Positions 21,555 through 23,643 of a stretch of DNA of 23,643 nucleotides are shown in pieces. The translations under genes and the position numbers were made by a program. The notes under the pieces were generated by a model that was not told the origin of the DNA, ran no database searches, and saw only the letters and a program-made list of their open reading frames with translations. The DNA is from Parelusimicrobium sp031549165 (GTDB lineage Bacteria; Elusimicrobiota; Elusimicrobia; Elusimicrobiales; Elusimicrobiaceae), in assembly GCA_031549165.1 (NCBI GenBank), contig JAVBQE010000096.1, positions 1-23,643 on the forward strand, read 5' to 3'. How positions within the stretch are numbered: position 1 is the stretch's first letter; every line of letters begins with the position of its first letter.

Positions 21555-22280
21555 ATGAAAAAGATATTTTTAGCAGTTTGTTTATTATGCTCGCTAAGCG
21601 TTTTTGTTTCCGCCAAAGAAAACGAAAAGCAACAGTTTCGCGTAAACGCAGAAGCCGAGGTTAAGGTAACGCCGGACAGAGCCTCCATGACATTCGGCGT
21701 TTATTATAAAGACGCAGACCTTAAAAAGGGCCGTTCGCAAATGCAAAAAGTAATAGCAGACGCGCTGGCCTTCTGCCGCAAAAACGGCGTTCAGGAGAAA
21801 AATTTAAAAACGGATTATATCTCCGTCTCGCCCAGATATTCTAACAAATTCTCCAAATCTTCCGGCTATGACAAAGAGGTTTTGGAGTATGATTTAACGC
21901 AGACTTTTACCGTAGTCTTAGAAGACGTTTCTAAGTACGATACAATTCTCTACGGCCTCTTAGAGCTTGGCATAAACAAAGTAGAAAACATAGCCTTCTA
22001 CTCCTCACAAGTGAGAAAGTACAGAGACGAGGCCCGCCTGCTCGCAGTTAAAGCCGCCAAAGAAAAAGCAACCCTGCTCTCTAACGCCGCAGGCGTAAAA
22101 CTTGGCAAAGTTATTAACCTCTCCGAAGACAGCGTGTACACGCCTTATTACGGCAGGAACAATTTTGCTAACGCTTCGCAAAACATGACGCAGTATGAAG
22201 GCGGGTACGAAGGGGAAGGCTTCTCCGCCGGGCAGACAGCAATTAAGGCCTCCGTTTCTTTAGTATATGAGATTGACTAG
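21555..22280 (+). CDS. SIMPL-domain (DUF541, YggE-like) exported protein
   Basis: The 241-residue product has a signal peptide (1-20, ending VFVSA) and a single SIMPL/DUF541 domain covering almost all the rest. VNAEAEVKVTPDRASMTFGVYYKD is the typical first strand-loop-strand, followed by the helix QMQKVIADALAFCRKNGVQEKNLKTDYISVSP and the C-terminal block RDEARLLAVKAAKEKATLLSNAAGVKLGKVINLSE. Family members (E. coli YggE, mammalian SIMPL) are periplasmic or cytosolic proteins linked to oxidative or envelope stress, without a defined activity. The start is fixed by a near-perfect AAAGGAGG site at 21544-21551. It is a single-gene unit with terminators on both sides. Confidence 0.93.
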   Translation: MKKIFLAVCLLCSLSVFVSAKENEKQQFRVNAEAEVKVTPDRASMTFGVYYKDADLKKGRSQMQKVIADALAFCRKNGVQEKNLKTDYISVSPRYSNKFSKSSGYDKEVLEYDLTQTFTVVLEDVSKYDTILYGLLELGINKVENIAFYSSQVRKYRDEARLLAVKAAKEKATLLSNAAGVKLGKVINLSEDSVYTPYYGRNNFANASQNMTQYEGGYEGEGFSAGQTAIKASVSLVYEID

Positions 22281-22292
22281 AATAATATAAAT

Positions 22293-22326
22293 AAAAAAGC
22301 CGCCCGGCAAAGGGCGGCTTTTTTAT
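22293..22326. terminator. Bidirectional terminator between the SIMPL gene and the convergent lipoprotein gene
   Basis: AAAAAAGCCGCCC (22293-22305) and GGGCGGCTTTTTT (22312-22324) form a perfect 13-bp stem around GGCAAA. The A and T tracts on both sides make it usable from either strand, and it lies between convergent stops. Confidence 0.93.
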
Positions 22327-22355
22327 TGTCAAAATTTAAGTCTAATGGTCAAAAT

Positions 22356-23426
22356 TTACTTCGCGCCGAAGGAAGAAATTATTGAAGTGCCGTCTGACAA
22401 TACGGTGTTAAAGTGCCCCGCGGTTTCCGCCACAGTGGTAGTGCCCTTATCGCCCAAAAGTACGCCGCCAAAGTCCAGAGAAATAGCGTTGGGCACCGCG
22501 CCGCCTGAAGGGTTTTCAATTAACAGTTTAGACTTGTCCGTCGTAGAATAGGTGCCGCCAGCCATATTTACCGCCACGCCGGAGCCTGCGGTTTTAGTTT
22601 TTGTGCCTATGTAGAAATTAAGAAATGGTGTCTGCGGGCCGGTGGAGTAGGTTTCAAACTTAGCAAAGAGTTCACTGTTTGTAAAATTAAGCGTAAGTTC
22701 CGCACTGCCGTTGAATAGGCCCATTGCTCCGCTGCTGGAGGCGTAGGTCGTCGCGCCTAAAATGTTTCCTTTAAACACTTTATTGCCGGTGCCTTGTGCG
22801 TTGGCGATAATGTTGTCGCTGTTAAAGAAAATTACGTTTTGCGCCTGCGCGCCTGAAGCGAGATTGCCAGAATTGTCTGAGGGATACATTAAAATATCGC
22901 TTGCCCAGTAGCCAAAGTCTGAATATTGCAGTTTCGCTTTCTGCCCGCCCAACGCCAGGAAGTCCCTGTACTCCACCTGGCCTACAAAGTTAGAAAACGG
23001 GTTGCTGGGGCCGGGGTTTACGGTGCTGGCGTTTACACTTGTTTTTCTGCTGATATTAACGTAATAGCGCCCGACGTCCTGGTTACCCCCGTCGGTAAAA
23101 GAAAATGTAACGTCCTGCGTGGTGGACTTAAGGCCTTCCAGCGCGTCTGCGCTGCCGTCAATAGTGGGTTTATTGCCATTAAGGTCTAAACGTTTGGATT
23201 TTATGGTTACTTTTGTAGCGTCCGAAGAGAGCGTGATGTTTGAGTTGACGGTGCCCGCAGCTTCGTTGCTGTAAGCAGTGGGGGCGCCTGCGGCTTTAAC
23301 AAGGTTAACAATTTTGGTGGTGCTGCCGCCGCCCCCGCCGGAAGGCACAATATTGTCCGCACTGCTGCCGAAGCACCCGTTTAAGAATAACGAAGCAATA
23401 AAAATAGAAAAAGAAAGTTTTTTCAT
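22356..23426 (-). CDS. Surface-type lipoprotein with a TbpB/fHbp-like C-terminal barrel
   Basis: The 356-residue precursor has a lipoprotein signal peptide with lipobox LNGC (C18; Asn at -2 is uncommon). Next come a Gly/Ser-rich tether (SGGGGGSTT) and a beta-rich body. The last 130 or so residues (SAELTLNFTNSELFAKFETYS, ISLDFGGVLLGDKGTTTVAETAGHF and the C-terminal SSFGAK) follow the pattern of the transferrin-binding-protein B / factor-H-binding-protein barrel. That barrel has a GxFxGxxAxExAGxF stretch and a terminal FGAK(R). Such lipoproteins in Neisseria and Moraxella reach the cell surface and bind host proteins; that role here is only an inference. The start is supported by AAAGGGGG 4 bases upstream and a consensus promoter. 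No Slam or TonB receptor partner is in the window. Confidence 0.8.
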   Translation of the reverse strand: MKKLSFSIFIASLFLNGCFGSSADNIVPSGGGGGSTTKIVNLVKAAGAPTAYSNEAAGTVNSNITLSSDATKVTIKSKRLDLNGNKPTIDGSADALEGLKSTTQDVTFSFTDGGNQDVGRYYVNISRKTSVNASTVNPGPSNPFSNFVGQVEYRDFLALGGQKAKLQYSDFGYWASDILMYPSDNSGNLASGAQAQNVIFFNSDNIIANAQGTGNKVFKGNILGATTYASSSGAMGLFNGSAELTLNFTNSELFAKFETYSTGPQTPFLNFYIGTKTKTAGSGVAVNMAGGTYSTTDKSKLLIENPSGGAVPNAISLDFGGVLLGDKGTTTVAETAGHFNTVLSDGTSIISSFGAK

Positions 23427-23446
23427 ACGTCCCCCTTTACATTAAA

Positions 23447-23475
23447 ATCATATCAATTACCCTCCCGGGTGTCAA
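23447..23475 (-). promoter_or_regulatory. Sigma-70-type promoter of the lipoprotein gene
   Basis: On the minus strand, a perfect TTGACA (23470-23475) and TATGAT (23447-23452) are separated by exactly 17 bases. Transcription should begin near 23440, leaving a leader of about 14 bases with the AAAGGGGG ribosome binding site. This is the best promoter match in the window. Confidence 0.8.
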
Positions 23476-23513
23476 TGAAAACCGCATAAAACAAATCAAG
23501 CGGCACGCCCAAT

Positions 23514-23609
23514 GTTACATGGGGACGGGTCCACTGTAATATACGACGCGGTTTCTTTTTAAAATCAGCCGGCGTGCGGTGTAAAATGGGTACAGTCCCC
23601 ATTTTACAC
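23514..23609. repeat. Pair of GGGGAC-type hairpins at the window edge
   Basis: TTACA (23514-23518) and TGTAA (23534-23538) enclose GGAC-GG-GTCC. Forty bases later GTGTAAAATGGG (23579-23590) and CCCATTTTACAC (23598-23609) form a perfect 12-bp stem. Both units contain ATGGGGAC (one on each strand) with a TGTAA-like base. Such paired hairpins often flank single-strand-transposing or REP/RAYT elements; the rest of any element would lie beyond 23643. Confidence 0.5.
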
Positions 23610-23643
23610 TTTGGGCCTGTATGTACTGGCGGGAGAGCTGTGT

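Noticed and set aside
23620..23643. Possible start of an RNA gene at the right edge
   Set aside because: Too few bases remain, and no tRNA or rRNA signature can be recognised.

Overview
The window comes from a Gram-negative (outer-membrane-bearing) bacterium of moderate GC. It encodes an autotransporter barrel, an Omp85/BamA-like barrel, another small barrel, a lipoprotein and several Sec-exported proteins. The coding style and gene mix (EFR1 ferredoxin, ACSM-type acyl-CoA ligase, many envelope proteins, AT-rich -10 boxes close to start codons) would fit an anaerobic, possibly gut-associated organism. Elusimicrobiota is my guess from memory; nothing here proves it. There is no phage, integrase, transposase gene, CRISPR array, tRNA or rRNA.

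Region 1 (1-5460), metabolism and repeats: the 3' end of an acyl-CoA synthetase; a gene-free 370 bp stretch with a long hairpin, an alternating purine/pyrimidine tract and a CCTCTCCC element; a DUF486 membrane protein followed by an EFR1 flavodoxin/ferredoxin; then gpmA (minus strand) lying between two inverted copies of a 325-380 bp repeat; then guaB with a strong terminator. Region 2 (5461-10575), secreted proteins of unknown role: a 743-aa exported protein (minus), a 276-aa outer-membrane barrel (plus) and a 436-aa exported protein with an HExxH zinc-protease motif (plus), followed by a 153 bp palindromic element and a terminator.

Region 3 (10590-14539, minus), the most system-like part: four co-directional, tightly packed genes in the order BamA-like barrel, multi-pass DUF350-like membrane protein, glutathionylspermidine-synthase-like ATP-grasp ligase, and a 246-aa protein I do not recognise. 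The last three genes overlap. In other bacteria, DUF350 proteins with GspS-like ligases form a known but functionally unresolved envelope module. Region 4 (14616-21528, plus), divergent from it by 76 bp: a 1279-aa cytoplasmic hybrid histidine kinase whose N-terminus is four tandem, mutually similar PAS units, and 20 bp later a Pmp/GGAI-repeat autotransporter that carries an extra OmpA-type peptidoglycan-binding domain after its barrel.

Region 5 (21530-23643): a SIMPL/DUF541 periplasmic protein between two near-identical terminators, a minus-strand lipoprotein with a TbpB/fHbp-like C-terminus and an excellent promoter, and two GGGGAC-type hairpins at the window edge. Overall, most genes from 5461 onward concern the cell envelope. 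My working hypothesis is that the kinase, the autotransporter and the DUF350/ATP-grasp operon form one envelope-sensing and modifying neighbourhood.
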